Source: Bombyx mori (Eukaryota > Arthropoda > Insecta > Lepidoptera > Bombycidae). From it: 64,000 nt of DNA. This document shows, piece by piece, positions 44,993 through 55,931 of this stretch. The translations under genes and the position numbers were made by a program. The notes beneath the pieces were generated by a model that saw only the letters and a program-made list of their open reading frames with translations, ran no database searches and had not been told where the DNA came from. The first letter of the stretch is position 1; each line of letters starts with the position of its first letter. The DNA lies in contig NC_085116.1 of assembly GCF_030269925.1 (NCBI RefSeq), positions 14,880,001 through 14,944,000 on the forward strand. Reading direction: 5' to 3'.

Positions 44993-47900
44993 ATGGCTCC
45001 ATTGTCCGACCTTCAAATAAAAATTAATACACTTAGAAGTCGTAAAGAACGATGTTTTAGACGTGTTCAACAATATTACGATCTAGCTAAAGCTGTGCAA
45101 AATAATACAGCAGAATTTAGTAATTTGTCTGTGCGGGTCAGTGACCTCGAGTCCACTAGGGAATCTTTCGAAAAAATTGTTGATGAGATTTCAGTTTTGG
45201 AGTTAAAAAATGACCCTAATTATATCATCGGTAACCAAGAGGTGCATGCCCTTGATGACCTCTATTTTGAGATTTTACGTATTTTTCAAGAACATGATTC
45301 GCATTCGAAGTCATCGAAACAGGAAAACAAAGGCGCATCGGAGCGCGGCGCTCAGCCTCGTTTGCCTAAAATCGAATTGGTTCATTTCGACGGTAGATTA
45401 GAAAATTGGATCACATTTCGTGATACTTTTTCCAGCTTAATTCATACCAATACAAGTTTAGGTAATATTGATAAATTCTATTACCTATTGTCAGTCGTAA
45501 CTGGCCCTGCGCTTCAAATTGTTAAAAGTCTGCCGATATCAAACGACAATTATAATATAGTATGGACTAGCTTATGTGACAGATACGAAAATAAGCGTGC
45601 CATAGCTACGCGCTATATGGATAAGTTGTTTGCGTTCAAGCCGTTGTCTAACGAATCCGTGAACGGATTAAATTCCTTTTTGGAAACGTTTCAAGAGTGT
45701 GTTCAAGCCCTTGAGTTATTAGAAATTGGTAACTTAGCGGGATTTATTTTATGTTATATCGGATTGCGTAATATAGACCAGGTTTCAAGGCGTGAATTCG
45801 AACAAAAAATAGGTACAAACGAAATACCTGTTATCAAAACATTGATCGATTTTGTCACAAACCAGACCCGAATATTGGAAATGTCAATGAACACAAGTAC
45901 TTTCTCGAAGCCGAGTACTAGTAAAACTTTTACTCCTTCGATTCAAAATAAATCCATTAGTAAGCCTACCACTAAAAATACAAATTTAAAAACTTGTTTA
46001 GCAAGTAGTACGAGCGCTGATAAGGCTGATTACGCAAAAAAGGGATGTTTGTACTGCAATAAACCCTTTCATTCAATTTATAAATGTTTCGAGTATATCG
46101 CACTAACACCTGTACAGCGCATTAATAAAATAAAGGAGTTGCATTTGTGCGAGAACTGTCTCCGTCAAGGTCACGCGTCTAATGAGTGCCCGTCGAAGAT
46201 AACATGTACGGTGTGTAAAAACAGGCATCACCACACGTTGCATGTTGATTCTAAAACAAGTGTAATTACTTCGGATTTTAATAATTCTTGCAACGATAAT
46301 TTTATTAATAATAACGAAGATCGAGTCTCGTTGACGTGTTCGACTGGATCTACAGTCATGTTGGGCACTGCGATTATACACGTATTGGACGTTTTAGGCA
46401 AATATCAACCCGTACGAGTAGTAATTGACAGTGGATCCCAATCTAGTTTTTTGACGAATGATTGTGCACAACGACTAGGACTCCCACGCCAAAAGTGTAA
46501 CACACAACTGATAGGTTTAGGCGGAGCGGTAGTTCGTGATCACGGCATGGTTTTATGCAAAATCAAACCAACCACGTCCGATAATCCGATATTCAATTTA
46601 AAAACGGTTGTGGTTTCAAAAATTTCTGGTGATATGCCTTCGGTTAACTTTACAGAAAATTTAAAACTCGAATATAAAAACTTGTTGTTGGCTGACCCTA
46701 CTTTCTATCGTTCGAGTCGCATCGACATGTTGCTCGGCAGCGACGTATTTCCGTTTATTTATGACGGTGGAAGGTATAGTCCGTCGCGGCAAGGATTACC
46801 GTTGGCGTTAAGTAGTGTATTTGGTTACGTAATTACGGGTCAGCTGTCTTGCAATAATACGAGTAACACTAGAAATGTATCAATGTGCATGTTAAGCAGC
46901 GAATCAAAAGTCGATGACTTAATTAAATCGTTTTGGGAAACAGAAAGCTTAGTCGCTGATTTGCCCAAAAACCCGGATGACGTCATCACTGAACAGATGT
47001 TTGTAAATGATTATAAGCGTGATAGTACAGGTCGATACATTGTTAAATACCCGTTTAAGCCTGACTCTGAACTGGGAAACTCAAGGCAAATTGCGATAAA
47101 AAGATATCAAAATTTAGAACGTAAACTGTCGCGTTTACCAGACCTACGGAAGGAATATAAAAAATTTATGGATGAGTACGCTTCGCTCGGTCATATGATT
47201 TGTGTCGGTGAGGTATCAGAAGTGGAATCAGGGTACGTCATTCCCCACCACTGCGTACATAAGCCTGACAGCAGTAGTACTCGTCTCCGTGTAGTTTTCG
47301 ACGCGTCTTGTCAAACCTCAAATAATAAATCTTTAAATTCTGTTTTATACACGGGCCCGAAGTTGCAGGCTGATCTCGTGGAACTTTTGATACGTTTTCG
47401 GTTACGTAAGATTTCCTTATGCGGTGACATATCTAAAATGTACCGTTGTATTTTAATTGATGAGTCCCAACGTAAATATCAACACATTTTGTGGCGCGAC
47501 TCGCCCAGTGAGCCCATTAAAGTGTACGAGCTGTGCACCGTGACGTATGGTGTAGCGAGTAGCCCGTTTCTAGCGATACGCACGCTACAGCAGCTAGCCG
47601 CGGACGAAGGCGCCCGCTTCCCAGAGGCTTCTCGTGCTCTGCGCGATGGATTTTTTGTGGACGATTTAATTTGGTCTGTGGATAACTTGGAAGAGGCTCT
47701 TAAGATTCAGCGGCAATTGGTCGAATTACTGAGGCTTGGTGGATTCGAATTACGCAAGTGGTCAAGTAATAGCGATCAATTACTTAAAGAACTGCCTAGT
47801 GATCAAGTTGAGCCCCCAGTGCAATTCGACGACGGTAAAACTATGTCTATCAAAATTCTCTGTCTACACTGGTTGCCTAAAGAAGACGCATTTTCTTTTC

Positions 47901-50230
47901 GTACTACACATACGGTAGATAATATTACGAAACGCTCAGTACTTTCACAAATAGCTAAATTATATGATCCCTTGGGATACGTAGCCCCGTGTATTTTTCT
48001 TGCTAAGAATTTTATGCAAAAATTATGGTGCGCTCAATTAGGGTGGGACGACACTCTTCCAAAGTTGTTACTCGATGAATGGTCAATGTTTTCATCTCAA
48101 ATACCGTTTTTATCGAAACTAAAACACGACCGGCATGTCTTTGTCCAAAACCATACGGTCTCTCAAGTGGTAGGGTTTTGTGACGCGTCAACGGCTGGAT
48201 TCGCCGCCGTCGTGTATATTCGCAGTCAAGACGTGCAAGGTAACGTTAACGTTAGCTTACTGTTATCGAAATCTAAGGTCGCGCCCTTAAAAACAGTATC
48301 AATTCCACGTCTTGAATTAATGGCTGCTCACTTATTGTCAAAAACTTTACGGTACGTAATCGATATTTTGGCCAAGGAAGTAGAAATTGGCGAGGTACTA
48401 GCTTTTACTGACAGTTCAGTTGCATTAACATGGATAAATACACCTGCGTTCAAACTAAAAACTTTCGTCGCCAATCGTGTCGCTAAAATTAATGAAAGCT
48501 CGACAGAGGTACAATGGTTTCACGTGAATGGCACTGACAACCCCGCCGATGTGTGCTCTCGCGGCGCCACGCCAGCCGATTTGCTGCTGATCGCAGATCA
48601 GTGGTTCCGTGGCCCTCGATGGCTATACGAGCCACCGCATACGTGGCCTGTCAGATCGATAACAGAGTTCAAAGGTGAACCATTGGAACTCAAACCTCTT
48701 AAAGAAAACACTTTACTTAGTGAAACGTCAAATGTGAATACGGACTTTTATTCAATAATACTTAAATTTTCAAACTTTAACAAGGTACTGCGTATATTCG
48801 CCTGGTGTTACAGATTTATAAATAATTGTAAAGCTTCTGTTGCTAATAGAGTAAAGGGTTCCTTACTTACTTCTGAAATAAATAAATCACACGATAAAAT
48901 TATTCAAATTGTTCAATTAAAATATTTTGAGGATGACATTAAATCAATAAAAAAGGAAAATCGATGCTCGCAAAGCCTACGGAAACTCGACCCGTTCATC
49001 GATAGCCGTGGTCTCCTCATGGTGGGGGGTAGGCTTTCACACGCGGATTTGCCATTTACTCAACGTCATCCCGTGATTTTGCCCAAAAAATCGCATTTTA
49101 CAAATATTTTGATAGATTACTATCACAAGGTCTATTTACACAACGGGCCTAGATCTCTTCAAAACATATTAGCTCAAAAATATTGGATTATAGCCGCTAG
49201 GTGTGTGATACGATCGCGCCTTTCTAAGTGTGTTACGTGCTTTAAGAATAGGCCCACTATTAATCAACCTAAAATGGCCTCATTACCAAAGTGTCGTTTA
49301 GAGTCCGATATTTATCCCTTCCAACATACTGTCGGTGTTGATATAGGAGGTCCATTTTATACAAAGGAATCAAATAGGCGTAATGCGAAAATATCAAAAG
49401 CCTATTTATGCTTATTTATTTGTTACTCAACACGTGCAGTACATCTTGAAGTACTCTCGGCGTTGACTACTGATTGCTTCTTGGCTTCGTTCGATCGGTT
49501 TACGGCTCGACGCGGACTGCCACATACGGTCTATTCTGACAATGGCAAAAATTTTGTTGCCGCTGGCAGACACCTAAATGAAATATATCAATTTTATAAT
49601 TCAAAACAAAATCACTTGACTGATCAGTTCACCATCAGAAAAGTAACGTGGAAATATAATCCTCCAACTGGTAGTCATTTTGGTGGGATTTTCGAAGCTG
49701 GAATCAAATCGGCTAAATACCACTTAAAACGCGTAGTAGGTACACGCGCTTTATCATTCGAAGAATTATCTACCTTATTTTCTAACATAGAAGCGATTTT
49801 AAACTCGCGCCCTCTGTGCAGTTTATCTACCGATCCTAGTGAATTCGATGTCCTGACACCGGGACATTTTTTAGTTGGTCGTCAATTGGTTTCGGCTCCA
49901 AGTTATGATATCTCTGATGTATCTACTAATAATTTAACGCGTTGGAAATGTATTAAACAAGCCACATTGCATTTTTGGCGTCGTTGGAAACTAGAATACT
50001 TGCATACATTGCAGCAACGTCAAAAGTGGTACGTTGATGCTCCTAATCTATCTATAAATGACCTGGTACTGATTCACAATGATAATGCCCCTTGTCAACA
50101 ATGGAGCTTAGGACGTGTAGAACAGGTTCATCCCGGACTTGATGGGAGGGTTCGCGTTGTTACGGTTCGGACGCAAAATTCGAAGCTAAAGCGCCCTGTC
50201 ACAAAACTGAGTCCTCTCCCTAAAGAGTAG
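44993..50230 (+). CDS. BEL/Pao Gag-Pol polyprotein, open 1,745 aa
   Basis: A single frame with Gag, protease, reverse transcriptase, RNase H and integrase in the BEL order. Gag: N-terminal helices, a conserved capsid-like block (PRLPKIELVHFDGRLENWIT, residues about 125-145), then cysteine motifs from about residue 350 (CLYCNKPFHSIYKC, CENCLRQGHASNEC, CTVCKNRHHHTLH). Protease: VVIDSGSQSSFLT near residue 478. RT: LRVVFDASCQTSNNKSLNS near 765 and the active site FFVDDLIWS near 887. RNase H: GFCDASTAGFAAV near 1060 and AFTDSSVALTWI near 1135. Integrase: an HHCC zinc region about 1370-1417, then Asp in GVDIGGPF, Asp in YSDNGKNF, and Glu in GGIFEAGIKSAK. No envelope gene. Cytoplasmic particles would reverse-transcribe the RNA. 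Start chosen at the first Met after a 286-bp leader. Confidence 0.95.
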   Translation: MAPLSDLQIKINTLRSRKERCFRRVQQYYDLAKAVQNNTAEFSNLSVRVSDLESTRESFEKIVDEISVLELKNDPNYIIGNQEVHALDDLYFEILRIFQEHDSHSKSSKQENKGASERGAQPRLPKIELVHFDGRLENWITFRDTFSSLIHTNTSLGNIDKFYYLLSVVTGPALQIVKSLPISNDNYNIVWTSLCDRYENKRAIATRYMDKLFAFKPLSNESVNGLNSFLETFQECVQALELLEIGNLAGFILCYIGLRNIDQVSRREFEQKIGTNEIPVIKTLIDFVTNQTRILEMSMNTSTFSKPSTSKTFTPSIQNKSISKPTTKNTNLKTCLASSTSADKADYAKKGCLYCNKPFHSIYKCFEYIALTPVQRINKIKELHLCENCLRQGHASNECPSKITCTVCKNRHHHTLHVDSKTSVITSDFNNSCNDNFINNNEDRVSLTCSTGSTVMLGTAIIHVLDVLGKYQPVRVVIDSGSQSSFLTNDCAQRLGLPRQKCNTQLIGLGGAVVRDHGMVLCKIKPTTSDNPIFNLKTVVVSKISGDMPSVNFTENLKLEYKNLLLADPTFYRSSRIDMLLGSDVFPFIYDGGRYSPSRQGLPLALSSVFGYVITGQLSCNNTSNTRNVSMCMLSSESKVDDLIKSFWETESLVADLPKNPDDVITEQMFVNDYKRDSTGRYIVKYPFKPDSELGNSRQIAIKRYQNLERKLSRLPDLRKEYKKFMDEYASLGHMICVGEVSEVESGYVIPHHCVHKPDSSSTRLRVVFDASCQTSNNKSLNSVLYTGPKLQADLVELLIRFRLRKISLCGDISKMYRCILIDESQRKYQHILWRDSPSEPIKVYELCTVTYGVASSPFLAIRTLQQLAADEGARFPEASRALRDGFFVDDLIWSVDNLEEALKIQRQLVELLRLGGFELRKWSSNSDQLLKELPSDQVEPPVQFDDGKTMSIKILCLHWLPKEDAFSFRTTHTVDNITKRSVLSQIAKLYDPLGYVAPCIFLAKNFMQKLWCAQLGWDDTLPKLLLDEWSMFSSQIPFLSKLKHDRHVFVQNHTVSQVVGFCDASTAGFAAVVYIRSQDVQGNVNVSLLLSKSKVAPLKTVSIPRLELMAAHLLSKTLRYVIDILAKEVEIGEVLAFTDSSVALTWINTPAFKLKTFVANRVAKINESSTEVQWFHVNGTDNPADVCSRGATPADLLLIADQWFRGPRWLYEPPHTWPVRSITEFKGEPLELKPLKENTLLSETSNVNTDFYSIILKFSNFNKVLRIFAWCYRFINNCKASVANRVKGSLLTSEINKSHDKIIQIVQLKYFEDDIKSIKKENRCSQSLRKLDPFIDSRGLLMVGGRLSHADLPFTQRHPVILPKKSHFTNILIDYYHKVYLHNGPRSLQNILAQKYWIIAARCVIRSRLSKCVTCFKNRPTINQPKMASLPKCRLESDIYPFQHTVGVDIGGPFYTKESNRRNAKISKAYLCLFICYSTRAVHLEVLSALTTDCFLASFDRFTARRGLPHTVYSDNGKNFVAAGRHLNEIYQFYNSKQNHLTDQFTIRKVTWKYNPPTGSHFGGIFEAGIKSAKYHLKRVVGTRALSFEELSTLFSNIEAILNSRPLCSLSTDPSEFDVLTPGHFLVGRQLVSAPSYDISDVSTNNLTRWKCIKQATLHFWRRWKLEYLHTLQQRQKWYVDAPNLSINDLVLIHNDNAPCQQWSLGRVEQVHPGLDGRVRVVTVRTQNSKLKRPVTKLSPLPKE

Positions 50231-50493
50231 GATGAATAACTTATTATAAATCTATTTAATTCATTTCATTAATTTTATATTACAACTACATATCTATTTC
50301 ATTTAAATTTATATATACAGTCCATTTCGCTCAAAGGCTAATCGTATTAGTTTTTTTTTATTTAATTTTTTATTTTATGATTATATGTTTCAAGCAAAAT
50401 TACATAATTTGCAAAGCCCATTCATATAGGTTAACATTCTAGATATAATAACGTTATTTTGTGTTTACCTATTTTGAAATCATTGTTGATTTC

Positions 50494-50505
50494 GGTGGGG
50501 GGAAA
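50494..50505 (+). promoter_or_regulatory. Polypurine tract
   Basis: ggtggggggaaa immediately before the right LTR, the usual plus-strand primer site. Confidence 0.85.
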
Positions 50506-50856
50506 TGTTAGGAAACCGACTAAAATTTCCTTTTCCTAATCCACGCCATCTATCGGCATAATGAAGAAATGTAACGCGCCTCCTAGCGGGCGAAGAAAAG
50601 AACTATAGTCGACGCTTTTAAACCGCGCGCGCGCCAAATTAAAAAGTATTTTAATTCAAAAATACTGTTTTTCGCAAACTTTGCGATTCAACTTGTGCGT
50701 GTGTCCGTGTATTAAAAACTCCAGCATCCAGAACAGTGCCCCGGGGACAGAAGACCACAAAATATAGAAAGCAATCATTTGTGAGTACCTTCCCCTTTTT
50801 AGTCGGTTTAGTTTCTGGGAATTTAAATTTAACTCAACAAACTTGTTTACACAACA
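50506..50856 (+). repeat. 3' LTR of the BEL/Pao element
   Basis: 351 bp, identical to the left LTR. Followed by the GTTAG duplication. Confidence 0.95.
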
Positions 50857-53559
50857 GTTAGGAATGACAGACTCTCCACCCGCAAGGGCGGGACTGTCAT
50901 TTACTATAGGAGGGCCCTGCACTGCGTCCCTCTCGATACTCCCTCGCTCTTACATATCGAGGCGTCAGTGTGCCGCATCGCGCTGACGGGACACCAGCCG
51001 ATCGTCATCGCATCCGTATATCTCCCTCCTGACAAACCCCTCCTGAGCAGTGACCTCGAGACACTGCTCGGTATGGGGGACGCGGTCATTCTGGCAGGCG
51101 ATTTAAATTGCCACCACACTAGGTGGAACTGCCATCGCACGAATGTGAACGGTAGGCGTCTCGACGCGTTCATAGACGACCTCACATTCGAGATATTCAA
51201 CCCCCCGACCCCCACGTGCTATCCGTACAACGCCGCGCGTCGTCCGAGCACAATAGATCTGGCACTGCTGAGGAACGTAACTCTGCGCTTGCGCTCCATC
51301 GAGGCAATGTCAGAACTCGACTCAGACCACCGACCTGTCGTCATGCAGCTCGGTCGCCCACTCAACCGCGAACCAGATACGAGGACCATGGTGGATTGGA
51401 AGAAGCTGGGCACGTGCTTAGCTGACACCGCTCCACCAATCCTCCCTTGCGGCCCGGATTCAACTCCATCCCCCGAGGACACCGTCGAATCCATAAATAT
51501 CTTCACTGATCACGTCTCGACGGCGATCACAAGATCTTCAAAGCAAGTTGATGTGGAGGACTGCTTCCACCGCATCAGACTTTCCCCCGATCTTAGGGAC
51601 CTCGTTAGAGTTAGGAACGCGGCAATCCGGGCCTACGATCGATATCCCACGGATTCAAACCGGACTCGGATGCGTCGCTTACAGCGGGAGGTCAAATCCC
51701 GCTTGAGCGACGCCCGAAACGAAAACTGGGATAGTTATTTAAAAGAACTCGCGCCCACTCACCAAGCATACTGGCGACTAGCTAGGACCCTCAAGTCCGA
51801 AACTATCGTCACTATGCCGCCTCTCGTACGCCCCTCAGGCCAATCACCGGCTTACGATGACGATGACAAGGCAGAGTTGCTGGCCGATGCACTGCAAGAG
51901 CAGTGCACCACCAGCACTCAACACGCGGACCCCGAACACACCGAGTTCGTCGACAGGGAGGTCGAGCGCAGAGCTTCCCTGCCGCCCTCGGACGCGTTAC
52001 CCCCCATTACCACTTCCGAGGTCAAGGAGGCGATCGATAGCCTGCAACCACGGAAAGCTCCCGGCTCCGACGGCATCCGCAACCGCGCGCTTAAACTGTT
52101 ACCAGCCCAACTGATAACGATGTTGGCCACCATATTAAATGCTGCTATGACGAACTGCATCTTTCCCGCGGCGTGGAAAGAAGCGGACGTTATCGGCATA
52201 CACAAGCCGGGCAAACCGAAGAACGAAACCGCGAGTTACCGCCCCATCAGTCTCCTCCCGGCGATAGGCAAACTATACGAACGGCTCCTTCGTAAACGCC
52301 TCTGGGACTTCGTATCCGCGAATAAAATTCTTATAGACGAGCAGTTTGGATTCCGCGCCAGACACTCGTGCGTCCATCAAGTGCACCGCCTCACGGAGCT
52401 CATCTTACTAGGGCTGAACAGGCGGAAACCCATTCCGACAGGAGCCCTCTTCTTCGATATAGCGAAGGCGTTCGACAAAGTCTGGCACAACGGTTTGATA
52501 TACAAACTGTATAACATGGGAGTGCCAGACAGACTCGTGCTCATCATACGAGACTACTTGTCGAACCGTTCGTTCCGATATCGAGTCGAGGGAACGCGTT
52601 CCCGGCCCCGTCACGTCACAGCCGGAGTCCCGCAAGGCTCCGCCCTCTCCCCGTTACTATTCAGTTTGTATATCAACGATATACCCCGGTCTCCGGAGAC
52701 CCATCTGGCGCTCTTCGCCGATGACACCGCCATCTACTACTCGTGTAGGAAGAAGGCGTTGCTTCATCGACGACTTCAGACCGCAGCTACCACCATGGGA
52801 CAGTGGTTCCGGAAGTGGCGCATCGACATCAACCCCACGAAAAGCACAGCGGTGCTCTTTAAAAGGGGTCGCCCTCCGAACACCACGCTGAGCATCCCCC
52901 TCCCGACTAGGCGCGTCAATAACCCCGCCCCCGCCGTTCGCCCAATCACGATGTTCGACCAGCCCATACCGTGGGCCCCGAAGGTCAAATATTTAGGCGT
53001 CACCCTCGACAGTAGGATGACATTCCGCCCCCACATCAAGACGGTACGCGACCGTGCCGCCTTCATTCTAGGACGTCTCTACCCGATGATATGTAGGCGA
53101 AGTAAAATGTCCCTTAGAAATAAGGTGACACTCTACAAAACTTGCATACGCCCCGTCATGACCTATGCAAGTGTAGTGTTCGCTCACGCGGCCCGCATAC
53201 ACTTAAAATCATTCCAAGTCATTCAATCCCGTTTTTGCAGGATAGCCGTCGGAGCCCCGTGGTTCGTCAGGAACGTCGACCTCCATGACGACCTGGACTT
53301 AGAGTCCACCAGTAAGTATATGCAGTCGGCGTCAATGCGCCACTTCGATAAAGCGGCACGACACGAGAACCCTCTCATCGTGGCCGCCGGCAACTACATT
53401 CCCGATCCTGCGGACAGTATGGAAAGCAGTCGACGTCGCCCAAAACACGTCATCTCGGATCCTCCCGATCCACTAACGGTGCTTCTAGGTACTTCAAGCA
53501 CCGGTCACCGTTCTCGTCGAACCCGTCGCTTGCGACGAAGGGCTCGACGAGTAAATTAA
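50857..53559 (+). pseudogene. Jockey ORF2, part 2 (endonuclease and reverse transcriptase)
   Basis: Continues the ORF2 frame exactly from GTTAG; allowing for the duplication, the two parts give one open frame of about 962 codons with no other lesion. Endonuclease motifs: VILAGDLNCHHTRWNC and DSDHRPVVMQLG. RT motifs in order: RKAPGSDGIRNRALKLL, SYRPISLLPAIGKLYERLL, QFGFRARHSCVHQV, FFDIAKAFDKVWH, AGVPQGSALSPLLFSLYIND, and the catalytic LFADDTAIYYS near 52711. The thumb region (WAPKVKYLGVTLDSRMTF) follows. The end is Arg-rich (RTRRLRRRARRVN). The product would nick the target and prime reverse transcription, but this copy is dead because of the insertion and the truncated ORF1. Confidence 0.92.
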
Positions 53560-53778
53560 CTCCCAGACACAGCCCACTGAGTTTCTCGCCGGATCTTCTC
53601 AGTGGGTCGCGTTTCCGATCCGGTGGTAGATTCTGCGAAGCACGGCCCTTGCTAGGGTTCGTGTTAGCAACGTCATCAGGTTTGAGCCCCGTGAGCTCAC
53701 CTACAAAAGTTAGGGTTACGCTGACATAGCCTCTCAAGGCTCTCAGCTTAGGTAGGAAAAAAAAAAAAAAAAAAAAAA
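53560..53778 (+). repeat. Jockey 3' UTR and A-run
   Basis: Reference copy for the tails at 5.7, 16.5, 18.4, 20.3, 22.0, 24.0 and 30.6-31.2 kb. It ends tcagcttaggtagg plus about 22 A. Confidence 0.88.
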
Positions 53779-53789
53779 GGTAAACATGT

Positions 53790-53964
53790 GTGTGCTTAGT
53801 GCGAGTTTTTTTAACGTTCTCGATAGCGTAAAAGTTAACTCGAATTTGTATGGAGTTGCGACGTTTGCATAAGTTTGCCGCTAGGGGCGCTGTTCCAACT
53901 GCATACAAATTCGAGTTAACTTTTACGCTATCGAGAACGTTAAAAAAACTCGCACTAAGCACAC
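53790..53964. mobile_element. Palindromic MITE (68-bp arms)
   Basis: Arms 53790-53857 and 53897-53964 are inverted complements with a single mismatch, around a 39-bp centre (gcgacgtttgcataagtttg...). The start is gtgtgcttagtgcgagtttt. It lies 11 bp after the Jockey A-run. Transcripts would fold into a long hairpin. Confidence 0.88.
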
Positions 53965-54060
53965 TGTTGTTAAGTCGTTCTTCATTCTCTTTGAGACATG
54001 AGGTCGCAATTCCGATTGTGTGTATATAATGGTCGTCACCCCGAACGGTGGTATTGGTTG

Positions 54061-54307
54061 TACTGGTGGTAGGACCTCTTGTGAGTCTGCACGGGTAGGT
54101 ACCACCAACCTGCCTATTTCTGCCGTGAAGCAGTAATGCGTTTCGGTTTGAAGGGTGGGGCAGCCGTTGTAACTATACTAAGACCTTAGAACTTATATCT
54201 CAAGTGGGTGGCGCATTAACGTTGTAGTTGTCTATGGGCCCAGTAACCACTTAACACCAGGTGGGCTGTGAGCTCGTCCATCCATCTACGCAATAAAAAA
54301 AATAAAA
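54061..54307 (+). repeat. Bm1-type SINE, head missing
   Basis: Sense copy from tactggtggtaggacctctt to ctacgcaataaaaaaa. Confidence 0.92.
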
Positions 54308-54699
54308 ACCGTACGCTAGTCTGGTTTTCAGCAGGAACAGGCCATAATTCAGTTTAACGAACAAATAAAAGGTACTTGTTCTTTAATTGCTGTTCAGATT
54401 GTTCAGGAAGTTTGATCATTACGTTTTGCGACGCCAACATGACTACTGCACTTGACAAAATTACCGACGGCTCTGTCTTATTTAATTTCGAACACGTACC
54501 TCTGGGATTTAATACGTTATATTTGTTTACTTAAATTAGGGTTCTCGATTTGAATTTAGTTTTGTTTTAGGCATTATATCCTCCTCCTGACCAAAAAAAA
54601 AAGTTTGATTACGTCATCATGCTGTGCTGCTATGAGCGGTTATGTTAATTGTTAATTTCAATTTAAAATTGTTTAGCCTCATCTTATACCTTTAAACGA
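54308..54699. other. No recognised features
   Basis: No repeat or ORF of note. Confidence 0.35.
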
Positions 54700-55040
54700 G
54701 TGATTCTTGTATATTAATATATGTATATGTATATAATTTGAATCTCGGAAACGGCTCCAACGATTTTCATAAAATTTTGTATACAGGGGATTTATTTTCA
54801 GAAAATGTTGTTTTATTCGTGTATATAGATATAGAGGAAGAGGTAGACCTAAGAAGAAATGGATAGATTGTGTGAAAGACGATATGGGTAAGAGGGGAGT
54901 GAGCGAAGAAATGGTATATGATAGAGGAGTATGGAAGGAGAAAACATGTTGCGCCGACCCCAGGTGACTGGGAGAAGGGCAGGATAATGATATGAATGAT
55001 GATGTTGTTTTATTCCTGTTTTCAATAATCAACTCTTCCC
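54700..55040 (+). mobile_element. Helitron-like fragment hosting an RTE insertion
   Basis: ttgaatctcggaaacggctc and caacgattttcataaaattt match the usual Helitron line. The sequence continues at 55016 after the RTE piece. Confidence 0.6.
54819..55001 (+). mobile_element. RTE LINE, 183-bp 3' fragment with 14-bp target duplication
   Basis: Encodes the very end of an RTE polymerase (RGRGRPKKKWIDCVKDDMGK, then VWKEKTCCADPR and stop) and a short atgatatgaatgatg-type tail. ATGTTGTTTTATTC at 54805-54818 and 55002-55015 is the target duplication. Confidence 0.85.
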
Positions 55041-55715
55041 GACATCTATTGGCGAATAATAATAGTATTTTTCTTAATTGAGGGCAGCTAACCAAGATGG
55101 CGTTATCCAAAAAAAACCGGTCATCGTCTAGTATTATTAATGACAGAACAAACGAGGTAAGTTAATATTATAAGGTAAGGTAAGTTAATAAAGGTTAATA
55201 AAGGTATTGACCTAATACGCTAGTTAAAAAAAGATCTGTAAAGAAAAAGAACATACAGTACCTATTATATTTGGTATTTCGCGAGTCACAGATATTCGTG
55301 AAATGTTAACTGTTAATCGAAATTATTTGGCAGAAATCAAAACATCAAACAAAAACGATACTCAAACCTTTTCAGCTGCTCTCGATTTCATTAGAATATT
55401 ATCGACTGTTGCGCCAGAGTTTATGAAAATATTAACAAAGGATCGTCTTCGTTAGATATACTGAATACCACATTAATTAAAATTGAGCAGCATTAATTAC
55501 CTCGATATTCATTTGAATGCATTTGCAAAGAATAATGCTCCGCTCGTCCGTGACTACGAAAACTGTAAAGTATTCGGAATGTTTCAAATATTAAAATTAT
55601 AATAGAAAAAGGGGCGAGAGTAAAACGCAAAAGTATTTTTAAGAATATCGATTTTTTATGGAATTTTAAAATCGACTTCGACACGTCAATGAATTCGACA
55701 AAGGGATATGGATTA
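55041..55715. other. No recognised features
   Basis: Short ttaataaaggt direct repeats near 55185-55207; ORF 55493-55744 has no motif. Confidence 0.35.
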
Positions 55716-55931
55716 TAGGACCTCATATGAGTCTGCATAGCCAATTTCTGCCGTGAAGCAGTAATGCGTTTCGGCGTGAAGGGTGGGGCAGCCGTTATAA
55801 CTATACTGAGACCTTAGAACTTATATCTCAAGGTGGGTGGCGCATTTACGCTGTAAATGTCTATGGGCTCCATTAACCATTTAACACCAGGTGGTTTGTG
55901 AGTTCGTCCACCCATCTAAGCTACAAAAAAA
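55716..55931 (+). repeat. Bm1-type SINE, 5'-truncated
   Basis: Sense copy with a small internal deletion after aggacctcatatgagtctgc. Confidence 0.88.

Larger units (their letters stand above)
44356..50856 (+). mobile_element. Complete BEL/Pao LTR retrotransposon
   Basis: 6,501 bp with two 351-bp LTRs that I compared base by base and found identical, each TGTTAG...ACAACA. The 5-bp target duplication GTTAG is at 44351-44355 and 50857-50861. A candidate primer-binding site follows the left LTR, a polypurine tract precedes the right LTR, and one 1,745-codon open frame lies between. No lesion is visible. Identical LTRs mean the insertion is very young and could be polymorphic among strains. Confidence 0.96.
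43068..53778 (+). mobile_element. 5'-truncated Jockey-clade LINE, split by a BEL/Pao insertion
   Basis: Non-LTR retrotransposon with a partial ORF1, complete ORF2 (apart from the insertion), a 3' UTR of about 200 bp and an A-run ending at 53778. GGTAA at 43063-43067 and 53779-53783 is a candidate short target duplication. Removing 44356-50861 leaves about 4.2 kb. Several other copies of its 3' tail are in this window, so the family is abundant in this genome. Confidence 0.88.

Noticed and set aside
53450..53962. 170-aa minus ORF spanning the Jockey end and MITE
   Set aside because: Crosses element boundaries and an A-run; a chance frame.
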